Below are positions 36,260-46,260 of a DNA stretch of 64,000 bases, one piece after another. Positions within the stretch are counted from its first letter, which is position 1; each line of letters begins with the position of its first letter. The DNA comes from Rhizobacter sp. Root1238 (GTDB lineage Bacteria > Pseudomonadota > Gammaproteobacteria > Burkholderiales > Burkholderiaceae_C). Under the pieces are notes generated by a model. That model was given only the letters and a program-made list of their open reading frames with translations, searched no databases and had not been told where the DNA came from. Location: the NCBI RefSeq assembly GCF_001425825.1, contig NZ_LMDM01000023.1:365-64364 (forward strand). Reading direction: 5' to 3'. Made by a program: the position numbers and the translations under genes.

Positions 36260-36411
36260 AACAACCCGGCATGGCTTCCGGGCTACGGACTGTCGCCAGC
36301 TCCCGCAGTTCAGCCGCGCCGGCCGCCGCTTCGTCGCAATCCGCTGTGAAGCGCCGACGACGCTGCCGATACTGGCTCCATCGACGACACACCCACCGAC
36401 TGGAGCCCGAC

Positions 36412-36666
36412 ATGACCGCCACCCACCTGACCCGCCTGACCCTGATCATCGCCACGCTGTCCGCTGCCACCGTGCTGCTGTGCCAGCCGCGCGCCCAGGC
36501 CGACGAGCAGGTCGCCACGGCCGTGATCACGATGCCGGCCGTCACCGTGACCGGCAAGCGGATGCAGGTGGTCGTGATGCCGCAGGTGGTCGTGACCGGC
36601 AAGCGCGACGTGTCCGACCTGCAGCTCGCGCAGCAGGCGCGTGCGGTCCGCGGCACGCGCGGCTGA
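36412..36666 (+). CDS. Small exported protein with two VTGKR repeats
   Basis: An 84-residue protein: signal peptide ending AQADE, then two near-identical blocks MPAVTVTGKR and MPQVVVTGKR separated by MQVVV, and a charged helix. GGAG lies before the ATG. The blocks resemble the V-V-V-T-G-x-R stretch at the N terminus of TonB-dependent receptor plugs, but no barrel follows. Function unknown. Confidence 0.7.
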   Translation: MTATHLTRLTLIIATLSAATVLLCQPRAQADEQVATAVITMPAVTVTGKRMQVVVMPQVVVTGKRDVSDLQLAQQARAVRGTRG

Positions 36667-36738
36667 ACGACTCGAATGACCTGAAAGACCCTGCGTCGGG
36701 GCGGGCCCGATAATGCCGGCTCGCCAACGAGGTGCCCC

Positions 36739-37029
36739 TTGTCCATGATCTTCCGCCGCGTGCTCGCCTTCCTGGTCCGCCTGGTCGTCCTCCTGATCGG
36801 CGCCGTCTTCGCGGTCGGGCTGCTGCTGCTGGGGTTCGTCCTCACGCTGACGCTGGTCGCCTGGGCCCTGCTGCGCGGCCGGCGCCCGCAGGTGATGCGC
36901 TTCAAGGTCGATCCGCGCCAGCCCTTCGGCGGCTTCCGGCCGCGAGGTGCGGCGGTCGACCCGGCGAATGTCGTCGACGTCGAAGCGCGCGAGGTGCCCG
37001 CCGCACCGCCGCGGCTCGACCGGCCCTGA
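36739..37029 (+). CDS. Small membrane hypothetical protein
   Basis: A 96-residue protein with a long hydrophobic hairpin (about residues 7-45: VLAFLVRLVVLLIGAVFAV, then GLLLLGFVLTLTLVAWALL), a basic RGRRP boundary and a soluble Pro/Arg-rich tail. GAGG lies six bases before a TTG at 36739; ATG 36745 is an alternative. No family recognised. Confidence 0.65.
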   Translation: MSMIFRRVLAFLVRLVVLLIGAVFAVGLLLLGFVLTLTLVAWALLRGRRPQVMRFKVDPRQPFGGFRPRGAAVDPANVVDVEAREVPAAPPRLDRP

Positions 37030-37036
37030 AGAAGCT

Positions 37037-37795
37037 TCAGGCGTCCCGGACGTCGGCCACGGGGTTCTGGCCGAAATCGGTGCGATCCAGGTAGGCCAGC
37101 ACCTTGGCGGCCGCCTCGGCCGGTGAGGACAGGCCCCCGTTGCGCTGCAGGTTCACGAAATGCGCCTGGTCCGGGAAGCCGTCGGCCGGGTTGTCGCGCA
37201 GCCGGGCCTGCATCTCGGTGTCGATCACGCCGGGCGCCAGCGAGACGATCTTCGCGCCGTTCGGCTGCAGCGCTTCATCGAGCGCGATCGTGCGGGCGGC
37301 ATGATCGAGACCGGCCTTGGCCGCGGCGTAAATCGCCTGCCCGGCCATCGCGCGTCGGCCAAGCCCGGAAGAAATCTGCAGCACCCGCCGCCGGGTCGGC
37401 CAGGCGAGCGTCGCGCGCAGGAAGGCTGCCGTCAGCAGCAGCGGCGCCTCGATCCCGACGCGCAGCGCATTCGAGACATCGGTGCCGTCGACATGGCCGA
37501 GCGGGCCGACGCGGGTCAGCACGCCGGCGTTGTTGATCAGCGTCGCGGTGTCGAACGAGGTGTGGTCGATCTGCGCGAGCCAGGCCGACAGCCGGTGCGC
37601 CACCGGCAGCGGCGTCGCAAGGTCCATCGCCCATTGCTCGCAGCGGGCCTGGGCGGTGCCGGCTTTCAGGGCCAGCGCTTCGCTGGTGCGGCGCGAGATG
37701 CACAGCAGCTGCGTGCCGGGGGCGAGCAGTTGTTCCGCCATCGCCGCGCCCAGTCCGCGCGACGCGCCGGTGACGATGTAAAGCGATCGAATCAT
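37037..37795 (-). CDS. Short-chain dehydrogenase/reductase
   Basis: A 252-residue SDR. Cofactor motif VTGASRGLGAAM, NNAG in TLINNAGVLT, and active-site QISSGLGRRA plus YAAAKAG supplying Ser, Tyr and Lys. The sequence resembles the sepiapterin-reductase-like/YueD group (SISRR after the cofactor site, FVNLQRNGGLSSP near the end). NADPH-dependent carbonyl reduction is predicted. Start at ATG before IRSLYIVTG. Confidence 0.9.
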   Translation of the reverse strand: MIRSLYIVTGASRGLGAAMAEQLLAPGTQLLCISRRTSEALALKAGTAQARCEQWAMDLATPLPVAHRLSAWLAQIDHTSFDTATLINNAGVLTRVGPLGHVDGTDVSNALRVGIEAPLLLTAAFLRATLAWPTRRRVLQISSGLGRRAMAGQAIYAAAKAGLDHAARTIALDEALQPNGAKIVSLAPGVIDTEMQARLRDNPADGFPDQAHFVNLQRNGGLSSPAEAAAKVLAYLDRTDFGQNPVADVRDA

Positions 37796-38158
37796 CCCAA
37801 CGCTCCAGTCCTGCAGAGAAGCTGCATTGTCGCGCCTTTGCAATGACATTGACGCGCTGAGGCGCGCCATGCCACACTTCGCGCCCTTCCCCGGTCGCCG
37901 CGACCGGGCCATCCCGACAGAACAAGGAGACCACGCGATGAGAACGACTGACATTGCCCTTCTGCTGTCCGCGGATCGCACACGCTGCCTGCGCTGATCG
38001 GCCCCGCTTTACCCCTTTCTCCCGGGTCCTGATCGTCCCCGCCGGCACCCTGCCGCCGCGGCACAGCTTTCATTCCTTCGTTGCCCTGCAGCGTTCGCTG
38101 CGCAGGGTCTCTGGCTCGGCGCCTGCGCCGGCCGCGATGATGAAAGACATGACCCACC
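37796..38158 (+). other. rsgA upstream region with a candidate leader peptide
   Basis: This 363-bp gap carries no ordinary gene. A 19-codon frame lies at 37938-37997. A hairpin with arms CCCTGC/GCAGGG and inner AGCGTTCGCT lies at 38084-38107. Pyrimidine-rich stretches fill the rest. A promoter lying before 37920 is likely but not identified. Confidence 0.5.
37938..37997 (+). CDS. Candidate 19-residue leader peptide upstream of rsgA
   Basis: The frame MRTTDIALLLSADRTRCLR ends in TGA and is preceded by a perfect AAGGAG at seven to eight bases. It lies 160 bases before rsgA with a GC-rich hairpin between. Translation-coupled attenuation is possible. It could equally be a chance frame; the strong Shine-Dalgarno sequence is the only direct support. 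Confidence 0.4.
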   Translation: MRTTDIALLLSADRTRCLR

Positions 38159-39221
<1,063 letters not shown>

Positions 39222-39241
<20 letters not shown>

Positions 39242-40910
39242 AGGCCTGCGCGGCGCTCTCCGGGGCGTCGCGCTTGGTCGACTTGTGGCGGTACATGCGC
39301 GCGTCGGCATGGATCAGCAGCTGGCTGCTGGAGGTGATCTCCGAGCCGAACGCGATGCCGAAGCTGATGCCGCAGCCCTCGAAGCCGGCAGCATGCAGCC
39401 GCTCCTCGAAGCGGCGCATGTCGCGGCGCGTCTCGTCTTCATGTCGCATGTCGCCGAGCACCGCGAACTCGTCGCCGCCGAGCCGGAACACCGTCATGTC
39501 GTGGTCGCGCAGCGTCTGCAGCTGGCGCGAGAACTCGCACAGCAGCGCGTCGCCGTGCGCGTGGCCGCGCTCGTCGTTGATGCGCTTCAGGCCGTCCAGG
39601 TCGATCATCACCAGCATCAGCCCGACCGACGAATCGGCGGCGGTCAGCGCCGACAGCGCGCGGTCGAACGCATGGCGGTTGCCGATGCCGGTCAGCGCAT
39701 CGGTGCTGGCCTGGTCGAGCGCGCGGTGCAGCTGGACGAGGTAGCCGTCCTTCTCGATCCCGAGCAGCCGGATCTTGTCGGCCAGCGCGAAGGCGAGCAG
39801 GATCGCGTCGGCCGTGCTGCCCAGCAGCGTGATGAGTTCCGGGTTGCGCACCATGTCCTGGCTCAGGCCGAGGTTGGCCGGCAGGATCACCAGGGCCGGC
39901 AGCAGCAGCGCGAGGAAGGCGGCGAGGAAATAGCGCGCCGGCAGGTAGCCCGACCACAGCCGCAGCAGCCCGGCGACGAGCGCCAGCGTCAGCGAGATCG
40001 TGATCGTGATGGTCGCGAGCGTGTGCGCCCACGACGTCGCGATGAAGCAGCTCGGCAGCAGCACCAGCGCGAGCACGAGGTTCGCATAGCCCGCCCACGC
40101 GAGCCGCGGCGCGGCCTCGCGCAGCTGCAGGAACTCGATGTAGAAGAGGGTGTTGAACACCACCATCAGGAAGAACGGCAGGTAGTGCCACTGCAGCCCG
40201 TGCCAGCCCAGCCATTGCGCCGGGAGGTGGAAGGTCAGCCCCCAGCCCGCGGTGGCGGCCAGCAGGTACAGCGCGTAGTACAGCAGCGCCTTGTCGCGCG
40301 TGCCGAGGAACATGAAGAGGTTGTAGAGCGCAAGCGTCAGCAGTGCGCCGAGCGCGAACAGCGCCAGCACGTTCTCCGAGATCACGATGCGGCGGTAGTC
40401 GGCCCTGGTCTGGATGTCGATGCCGGGCAGCCGCGCGAAATAGCGGCTGTCGATGCGCAGCAGCACGTGCGCCGAGCTGCCCCGCGGCAGCGTGATGTCG
40501 CTGCCGTAGTGCAGCATGTAGGGCGTGTCGGCGTGGTAGCCGGTCACGAAGGTCTGCGGCGGCTGGGCGCCGACGTAGACCCAGCCGCCCACATGCTCCA
40601 TCAGGCTCGCATGCGGATCGATCACCCACTGCGTGGCCGGCGCATCGTTGCGCACCGTCGCATGGAACCAGTAGCGCCCGCCGAGCAGCGACACATGGTC
40701 GACCGGCGTCTTGCGCGCGAGCCATTCGGCCAGCCGGTCGGCGTCGGGCGGCTCCTCGGTGGCATCGGCCAGGTAGAACTGCCCGCTGCGGGTCAGCTCC
40801 ACCGGCTCGGTCGGCGACAGCGGCGTCTGCGCGAACGCCGGTGCGGCCGCCAGCGACACCAGCAGCCACAGCCGTGCGGCGATCCAGGCAACGAGCGCGG
40901 GGCGTGTCAT
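39222..40910 (-). CDS. Diguanylate cyclase with 7TM-DISM sensor
   Basis: A 562-residue membrane protein. The signal peptide ends AFAQ, then a periplasmic 7TMR-DISM extracellular domain (about 30-175: GGRYWFHATVRNDAP, GSSAHVLLRIDSRYF), seven hydrophobic helices (about 185-390) and a GGDEF domain with intact RLGGDEF (GGDEF at 478-482) and IDLDGLKRIND. An RDHD just upstream is I-site-like but one residue further from GGDEF than usual. Expected to make c-di-GMP in response to an external carbohydrate-like signal. Tail-to-tail overlap with rsgA. Confidence 0.93.
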
Positions 40911-40958
40911 GAGGGCGTCGACTGTAACAACAAGCGTCCGCCGCGGCCTGAAGGCTTC

Positions 40959-43900
40959 TTAAACGTCGCGCTCGCCGACGATCAGCGCCGGGTGGCCGCA
41001 GATCGCGCGCGCGGTCTGCATGCCGGCCATCGTCGCGGCCTCGACGCAGCCGGCGTTCAGCCCGGTGCGGATCCAGTCGCCGGTGACGTACAGGTTGGCA
41101 AAGCCGGTGCCGTCGGTCGCGAGCCGGTACCGGCTGCTGCCGACCACCGACAGCACGTAGCGCTCCGACGGGTCGACGTTGGCGCGCCAGTACTGGCTGT
41201 CGAAGCGCGCCGGGCCGCGCGCGTCCGACGGGTCGACCAGCAGCGGCCAGCGGAAGCCCTCGGCGGGGGCGACCGCATTCGGCCACAGCGTGCCGATGCG
41301 CCGCTGCAGTTGCTCGACGGCGCCTTGCTTCACCTGGTCGGCCATGCGCTTCGGGAAGGCGTGGTCGCTGTACGGCGGGTAGCTGGAGATCGGCAGTGCG
41401 CTGCAGAAGTACGAGACGTTCTTCGGCGCGATCGCCGGCGGCCAGTGCTCGCGGCACAGCAGCTGGTCCATCGGCGCCCAGGTGTCGAAGGGCTCGCTGA
41501 ACGCGCTGAGCACCGGCTGCTGGCCGTCCGGGCCGGTCAGCGTCCAGCCGAGCGACGCCAGGTCCTGGTTCAGCCACACCTGGTAGGCCTGGGTCGCGAC
41601 CGCCTTCACGTGCTCGCACGACGCGGCCAGCGCCGGGCTGCGCGCGACGAGCTGCGGGCACAGCGACGCGACCGACGCGGCCGAGATGCCGAAGATCACC
41701 TGGTCGAAGTCGGTGCCGAGCTTCAGCGTGCGCGTCGGCAGCGGCTGCTGGAATGCGTCGGCATACACCTGCGGCCAGTCGCTCCAGTTCGATTCGAGGT
41801 TGATGCCGTGGCGGCGCATCAGCGCGGCCTGCGCCGCGTCGAGCTGCTCGAAGCGCGGCGCGCTCGGCCAGCAGGCCAGGCCGTTCACGTCGACCAGCGG
41901 GTCGTAGGCCTGGGCCGCATCGGCCAGTGCGGCCTGCCGCGTCATGCGGATCTCGGCCACCTGGCGACCGGCCGCGTCCGGCACCAGCTCGTCGACCCGG
42001 TGGAAGAACTCGAACTTCACGCCGCGCTGCTTCAGCAGCTGGTAGAACGGCGTGAACACCACGTCGCCCATGCCGGCCTGCATCTTCCACATGATCGCGC
42101 CGTGGTAGTCGAAGGCCACGCGGAGCATGCCGCGCAGCATCGTGCCGGCCTCGATGTTCGGCTTGTCGAAGTTGCCGTCTTCGTAGGCGAACACCAGGTC
42201 GTAGAAGCCGACCACCGGCGCCGACTGCACGGTGACCTGCGGGTTCGCGCCGTGGCGCGTCAGCCAGGCCTGGAAGTCCTCGCCGTTGATCGCGTCGAAG
42301 CCCTTCGTCAGCACCTGGTCCTCGATCATGCCGATGATGCTGGTCAGGCCGAGGTCGGCGCAGATGTACAGGCGGCGCAGGTCGTCGGCGATGCTGCTGT
42401 CGGCCAGCAGGCCGTCGAAGCGCGCATGCAGCCAGGTGCGCACGCAGGTCAGCGCGCTCGACTGCAACACGTGGTGCTCCGGCGAGTGGTCGTGCAGGGC
42501 AGCCGGCAGTTCGGCGCTGAAGCGCTGCAGCGCGGCGAAGGCGACACCGACATCGCTGCACAGCGCCATCACGTCGTCCTCAACATGCGCGGCCAGGCGG
42601 TGCAACCAGCTGCCGGCATGGGTCTCGGCCTCGATCGCGCGGTGCGCCGGGCCGACGGCACCGTGCGCCTCGGCATCCTTCAGCGCGCCGAGCCACTGCC
42701 GGATCCATTCGTAGCCGACCTGCACGATCTGCCACAGGTTCAGCGTCTCGCCGCCCTGGCCGGGCTCGCCGGGCATCGCCGGCGTCTCGATCGGCCACAG
42801 CCGCCATTCGTCGTGGCCGCCGCGGCGCACATGCTCGGTCAGCGTGATGAACTGCTGCGGCTTGAAGGCGTCGCGCCAGCCGCGCAGCGGCGCGCCTTCG
42901 GGGCGGTCGAGCAGTTCGTAGGCGCGCTGGATGGTCTTGAACGCGTTGTCGTAAAAGCCGAACCAGATGTGCAGCCCGTGCTCCTCGATGCGCTGGCCGA
43001 GCGCGGCATTGCGCCCGCTCGCGCCCTTGCCGCCGAGCCGCCAGCCCATCTGGTAGACGGTGATGTCGTGCGCGTTGCGCCAGCCCGGCCGGTCGGTCAG
43101 GTAGAAGGCCGCGGTCATCGCCGCGACGCCGCCACCGAGGATCGCGATCTTCTTCGGCGCGATGCGGGAGTTGTCGACCAGCTCCTCGCCGGCCGGCACC
43201 TCGAAGTCCATGTCGATGTGGAAGGGCAGGATCGCCGGCTGCGCGCCGAGCTTCAGGCCCAGCGTGCGATCGAGCGGAAAGCTCGCGAACGGGTGCAGCG
43301 TGCAGGTGTAGTCGTCGCCGAGCAGCTGCACCTTCCGCACCGCCTTCACGGTGGCCGGCGCGGCGATCAGGGCCTGGTAGACCGCCTTGACGCCGGCCGC
43401 ATCGGGCAACTGCTTCAGGAAGATCTGCGCGACGTTCGGGCTGCGCAGCATCTGCGCGACCTGCTCCCAGCCGGCGCGGTCGAGTGCCAGGAAGCCCGGC
43501 AGGTTCGCGGCCAGCAATTCGATCGCCTGCTCGATCAGCTCGGGCAGCCCACTCAGGTCCTGTCGCAGGCCGTTGCCGGTGCTCGCCGTGACCTCGATCA
43601 GCGGGTGCATCTGCAGCACCGACTCCGGGCTGAACGGCTGGAAGCCCTTGGCCGCGAGCGTGAAGCGGGTGGCCGGCGCGCCGTCGGCCGGCATCGCGTA
43701 CTCGCACTGGTACTTCGGGTAGCCGAACAGCTCGCGCCCGTTGATCAGCGCCATGCAGTCGTCGACCCAGATGTGGCACGGGTAGAAGAACACCCGGCTG
43801 ACGCCGGTCTGCCCGGCGAGCACCTGGCCGACCATCACCCAGGTGACGATGTCGGTCTCTTCGCCCCAGCCCTTCGCGGCGTCCGACGGCCAGGCCGATT

Positions 43901-44135
43901 GCGCATGCTGCACCTGCGTGAAGGTCAGCATCACGAACGGCGACAGCACCTTGAAGCTCATCGTGCCGCCGGCCACCGCGGTCAGCGTCTCGTCGACGGT
44001 GGCCTGCAGCCGGGCGAGTTCGCCATGCACGAAGAAGCCGTACATGCGCGACCGATCAAGCCGCAGCGGCGGGTGCATCAGCGGCGAACCGCCGGGGTAG
44101 ATGAAATCGGGGCGGTTCGTTGCTGCTTCGGTCAT
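40959..44135 (-). CDS. Fusion of acetoacetate-decarboxylase-like domain and FAD-dependent desaturase/oxidase-like domain
   Basis: A 1058-residue two-part protein. Residues about 10-320 resemble acetoacetate decarboxylase: GRELFGYPKY places Lys141 at the Schiff-base position, but the adjacent second lysine of true decarboxylases is Tyr142. Residues about 328-1058 form an FAD/NAD(P)-binding amine-oxidase or phytoene-desaturase-like enzyme. It has KKIAILGGGVAAMTAAFYL, then MGWRLGGKGASGRN and EHGLHIWFGFYDN, and the C-terminal FAD motif VTGDWIRTGLNAGCVEAATM. No signal peptide or membrane helix. Monocistronic. The substrate is probably hydrophobic (polyene, terpenoid or fatty-acid-like), by analogy only. 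Confidence 0.88.
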   Translation of the reverse strand: MTEAATNRPDFIYPGGSPLMHPPLRLDRSRMYGFFVHGELARLQATVDETLTAVAGGTMSFKVLSPFVMLTFTQVQHAQSAWPSDAAKGWGEETDIVTWVMVGQVLAGQTGVSRVFFYPCHIWVDDCMALINGRELFGYPKYQCEYAMPADGAPATRFTLAAKGFQPFSPESVLQMHPLIEVTASTGNGLRQDLSGLPELIEQAIELLAANLPGFLALDRAGWEQVAQMLRSPNVAQIFLKQLPDAAGVKAVYQALIAAPATVKAVRKVQLLGDDYTCTLHPFASFPLDRTLGLKLGAQPAILPFHIDMDFEVPAGEELVDNSRIAPKKIAILGGGVAAMTAAFYLTDRPGWRNAHDITVYQMGWRLGGKGASGRNAALGQRIEEHGLHIWFGFYDNAFKTIQRAYELLDRPEGAPLRGWRDAFKPQQFITLTEHVRRGGHDEWRLWPIETPAMPGEPGQGGETLNLWQIVQVGYEWIRQWLGALKDAEAHGAVGPAHRAIEAETHAGSWLHRLAAHVEDDVMALCSDVGVAFAALQRFSAELPAALHDHSPEHHVLQSSALTCVRTWLHARFDGLLADSSIADDLRRLYICADLGLTSIIGMIEDQVLTKGFDAINGEDFQAWLTRHGANPQVTVQSAPVVGFYDLVFAYEDGNFDKPNIEAGTMLRGMLRVAFDYHGAIMWKMQAGMGDVVFTPFYQLLKQRGVKFEFFHRVDELVPDAAGRQVAEIRMTRQAALADAAQAYDPLVDVNGLACWPSAPRFEQLDAAQAALMRRHGINLESNWSDWPQVYADAFQQPLPTRTLKLGTDFDQVIFGISAASVASLCPQLVARSPALAASCEHVKAVATQAYQVWLNQDLASLGWTLTGPDGQQPVLSAFSEPFDTWAPMDQLLCREHWPPAIAPKNVSYFCSALPISSYPPYSDHAFPKRMADQVKQGAVEQLQRRIGTLWPNAVAPAEGFRWPLLVDPSDARGPARFDSQYWRANVDPSERYVLSVVGSSRYRLATDGTGFANLYVTGDWIRTGLNAGCVEAATMAGMQTARAICGHPALIVGERDV

Positions 44136-44217
44136 GGGGCCGAAGTATTACCGCGATGTCGGATAAGTCACGCTTTGTCACCCGTTCCAGGGGTGGCAGG
44201 ATTTCACGGTCCGCGGT

Positions 44218-44445
44218 TCAGTGCTCGTCGAACTGCATGCTGGCCAGCGTCGACGGCCAGCCGGTGGCCGGTGCGCCACCGCCGCGAAAGCGCCGTTCGA
44301 CGGCGACCGGTCGCGGCAGGCCAGGGAGCGAGAGGGGCGCGAGTTCGCGGCGTTGCGCCGCGCGGCGCCGGGCCAGCCACAGGCCTGCGAGGGCCAGCGC
44401 GGCGAGCAGGGCGGCCGCGATCAACATCCAGGACATCATCGACAT
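44218..44445 (-). CDS. Small membrane hypothetical protein
   Basis: A 75-residue frame: MSMMSWMLIAAALLAALALA, a single N-terminal transmembrane helix, then basic LARRRAAQRRE and a Pro/Arg-rich soluble tail. Codon usage agrees with the strand. The Shine-Dalgarno sequence is weak. Not matched to a family. Confidence 0.55.
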   Translation of the reverse strand: MSMMSWMLIAAALLAALALAGLWLARRRAAQRRELAPLSLPGLPRPVAVERRFRGGGAPATGWPSTLASMQFDEH

Positions 44446-44481
44446 TCCAGTACAACAATCGCGGATTGTCGCAGGCAGGCT

Positions 44482-45756
44482 TCAGTCGCCGGTAAGGCGT
44501 TGTCGCTGCGCGAGGGCAGGGAACAGCTTCATCCACAGCCCGGCGACGAGCAGCGTGCCGACGCCGCCCAGCAGCACCGAGCCGACCGGCCCGAGCAGCG
44601 CCGCGGTGGCGCCCGACTCGAACTCGCCGAGCTGGTTCGACGCGCCGATGAAGATCGAGTTGACCGCGCTGACGCGGCCGCGCATCTCGTTCGGCGTCTC
44701 GAGCTGCACCAGCGACTGCCGGATCACGACGCTGACCATGTCGGCCGCGCCGCTGACCCACAGCGCGATCAGCGACACGACGAACAGCTTCGACACCGCG
44801 AACACCAGCGTCGACAGCCCGAACAGCGCGACCGCGGCGAACATCAGGTGGCCGACGCGGCGCTGCAGCGGCCAGCGCGTCAGCGCGACCGACATCGCGA
44901 GCGCGCCGACCGCCGGCGCGCCGCGCAACAGCCCGAGGCCCCACGGCCCGGTGTGCAGCACGTCGCGCGCGAAGATCGGCAGCAGCGCGGTCGCGCCGCC
45001 CAGCAGCACCGCGAACAGGTCGAGCGAGATGGCGCCCAGCACCACCGGCCGGTTCCAGATGAAGCCGACGCCGGCCAGCACGGTGCGCAAGGTCACCGGC
45101 TCCTTCGGCGGCGGCACGTGCGGGTGCCCGACGCGCAGGAACAGCACTGTGGCGAGCGCGAACAGCACGGCGCAGACGGCGTAGACGACATCGGCCCCGG
45201 CCACGTAGATGAAGCCGCCGAGCGCCGGCCCGCCGATGATGGCGGCCTGCATGCCGCCGGAGCTGAACGCCATCGCACGCGGCAGTGTCTCCGCCGGCAC
45301 CAGCACCGGCACCATCGCCTGCTGGGCCGGCATCTGGAAGGCCTTCGCGCAGCCGATCGCGATCGACAGGACCAGCAGCAGCTCGCGATTCGCCCAGTGG
45401 CCGTGCGTGGCCGCGGCCAGCAGCGCGGCGATCGCCAGCTGCACGCCCATGCTGATCGCGAGGATGCGGCTGCGGTCGTGCCGGTCGGCGACGTGGCCGG
45501 CGACCAGCGTCAGCAGCAGCGCCGGCAGGAACTGCAGCAGCCCGACCAGGCCCAGGTCCCAGGCACTGCCGGTGAGTTCGTACATCTCCCAGCCGACCGC
45601 CACCATCAGCATCTGGTTGGCCATCGTGGCCGCGACGCGCGCATACCAGAAGCGCATGAAGGACGGCAGCGAGAGCAGCGAGAGCGGAGCGGCGGGGAGT
45701 GTGGACACGAAGCGTGGGGGAGCGAGGCGTGGGGGGGCGAGGAGGGGATCGGACAC
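44482..45756 (-). CDS. MFS transporter, EntS/MFS_3-like
   Basis: Twelve-helix exporter-like protein of 424 residues. Motif A appears as GHVADRHDRSRIL after helix 2. Other marks are FMRFWYARVAATMANQML, KAFQMPAQQAMVPVLV, GGPALGGFIYV and MRGRVSAVNSIFIGASNQLGEF, all characteristic of the DUF894/EntS branch (siderophore or drug efflux). The start lies nine bases after the DUF4440 lipoprotein stop, so both are probably on one mRNA. Confidence 0.92.
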   Translation of the reverse strand: MSDPLLAPPRLAPPRFVSTLPAAPLSLLSLPSFMRFWYARVAATMANQMLMVAVGWEMYELTGSAWDLGLVGLLQFLPALLLTLVAGHVADRHDRSRILAISMGVQLAIAALLAAATHGHWANRELLLVLSIAIGCAKAFQMPAQQAMVPVLVPAETLPRAMAFSSGGMQAAIIGGPALGGFIYVAGADVVYAVCAVLFALATVLFLRVGHPHVPPPKEPVTLRTVLAGVGFIWNRPVVLGAISLDLFAVLLGGATALLPIFARDVLHTGPWGLGLLRGAPAVGALAMSVALTRWPLQRRVGHLMFAAVALFGLSTLVFAVSKLFVVSLIALWVSGAADMVSVVIRQSLVQLETPNEMRGRVSAVNSIFIGASNQLGEFESGATAALLGPVGSVLLGGVGTLLVAGLWMKLFPALAQRQRLTGD

Positions 45757-45765
45757 GAGAGGAGG

Positions 45766-46233
45766 TCAGGGGCAGTTGCAGCCCTTGTCGAAGACGATGC
45801 GCCAGACACCCGGCGACACCTGCCGCCACACCGACGTGAAGCTCGCGACCGGCTTGCCGTCGGGGTCGAACACCGGGCCGGTGCTCAGCGCCAGCTCTCC
45901 GGAATCGAGCACCTCGACCTTGTCGGGGCGCCACGAGAACGGCGGTTTGTCGCCCTCGTAGAAGCGCTTCCAACCCGCAGCGACGGCGGCCTTGCCGCGC
46001 AGCGGCGTCGGGCCGGAGAAGAACACGGTGTCGTCGGCGAGGAAGGCGGAAAAGGCCGCGTGGTCGCGGTCGGCCATGGTTTTCGCGAACGCGCGCTCGG
46101 TGTCGGCGACCTGCTGTTCGAGCGTGGCACGCGGAACGACCGGTGGGACCGCGGGCACCGCGCAGGCCGACAGCCACAGCGCCGACGCGACCGCCAGCGA
46201 CAGGCGGCGGCGGGAGCGGGCGGTGGACGGCAT
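45766..46233 (-). CDS. DUF4440/SnoaL-like lipoprotein
   Basis: A 155-residue protein with a lipoprotein signal (lipobox LSAC, Cys24) and an NTF2-like fold: TERAFAKTMADRDHAAFSAF, FFSGPTPLRGKAAVAAGWKRF, FDPDGKPVASFTSVWRQVSPG. The family includes ketosteroid-isomerase-like enzymes and non-catalytic binding proteins. It ends with the unusual VFDKGCNCP. Upstream partner of the MFS gene. Confidence 0.88.
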   Translation of the reverse strand: MPSTARSRRRLSLAVASALWLSACAVPAVPPVVPRATLEQQVADTERAFAKTMADRDHAAFSAFLADDTVFFSGPTPLRGKAAVAAGWKRFYEGDKPPFSWRPDKVEVLDSGELALSTGPVFDPDGKPVASFTSVWRQVSPGVWRIVFDKGCNCP

Positions 46234-46260
46234 GGGTGGGCGGTGCGTGAAGGGGCGATG

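Noticed and set aside
39285-44495. A 1736-codon open frame on the plus strand
   Set aside because: It lies antisense to the GGDEF, fusion-enzyme and small membrane protein genes, is Arg/Gln/Ala-rich without any motif, and is the usual shadow in GC-rich DNA.
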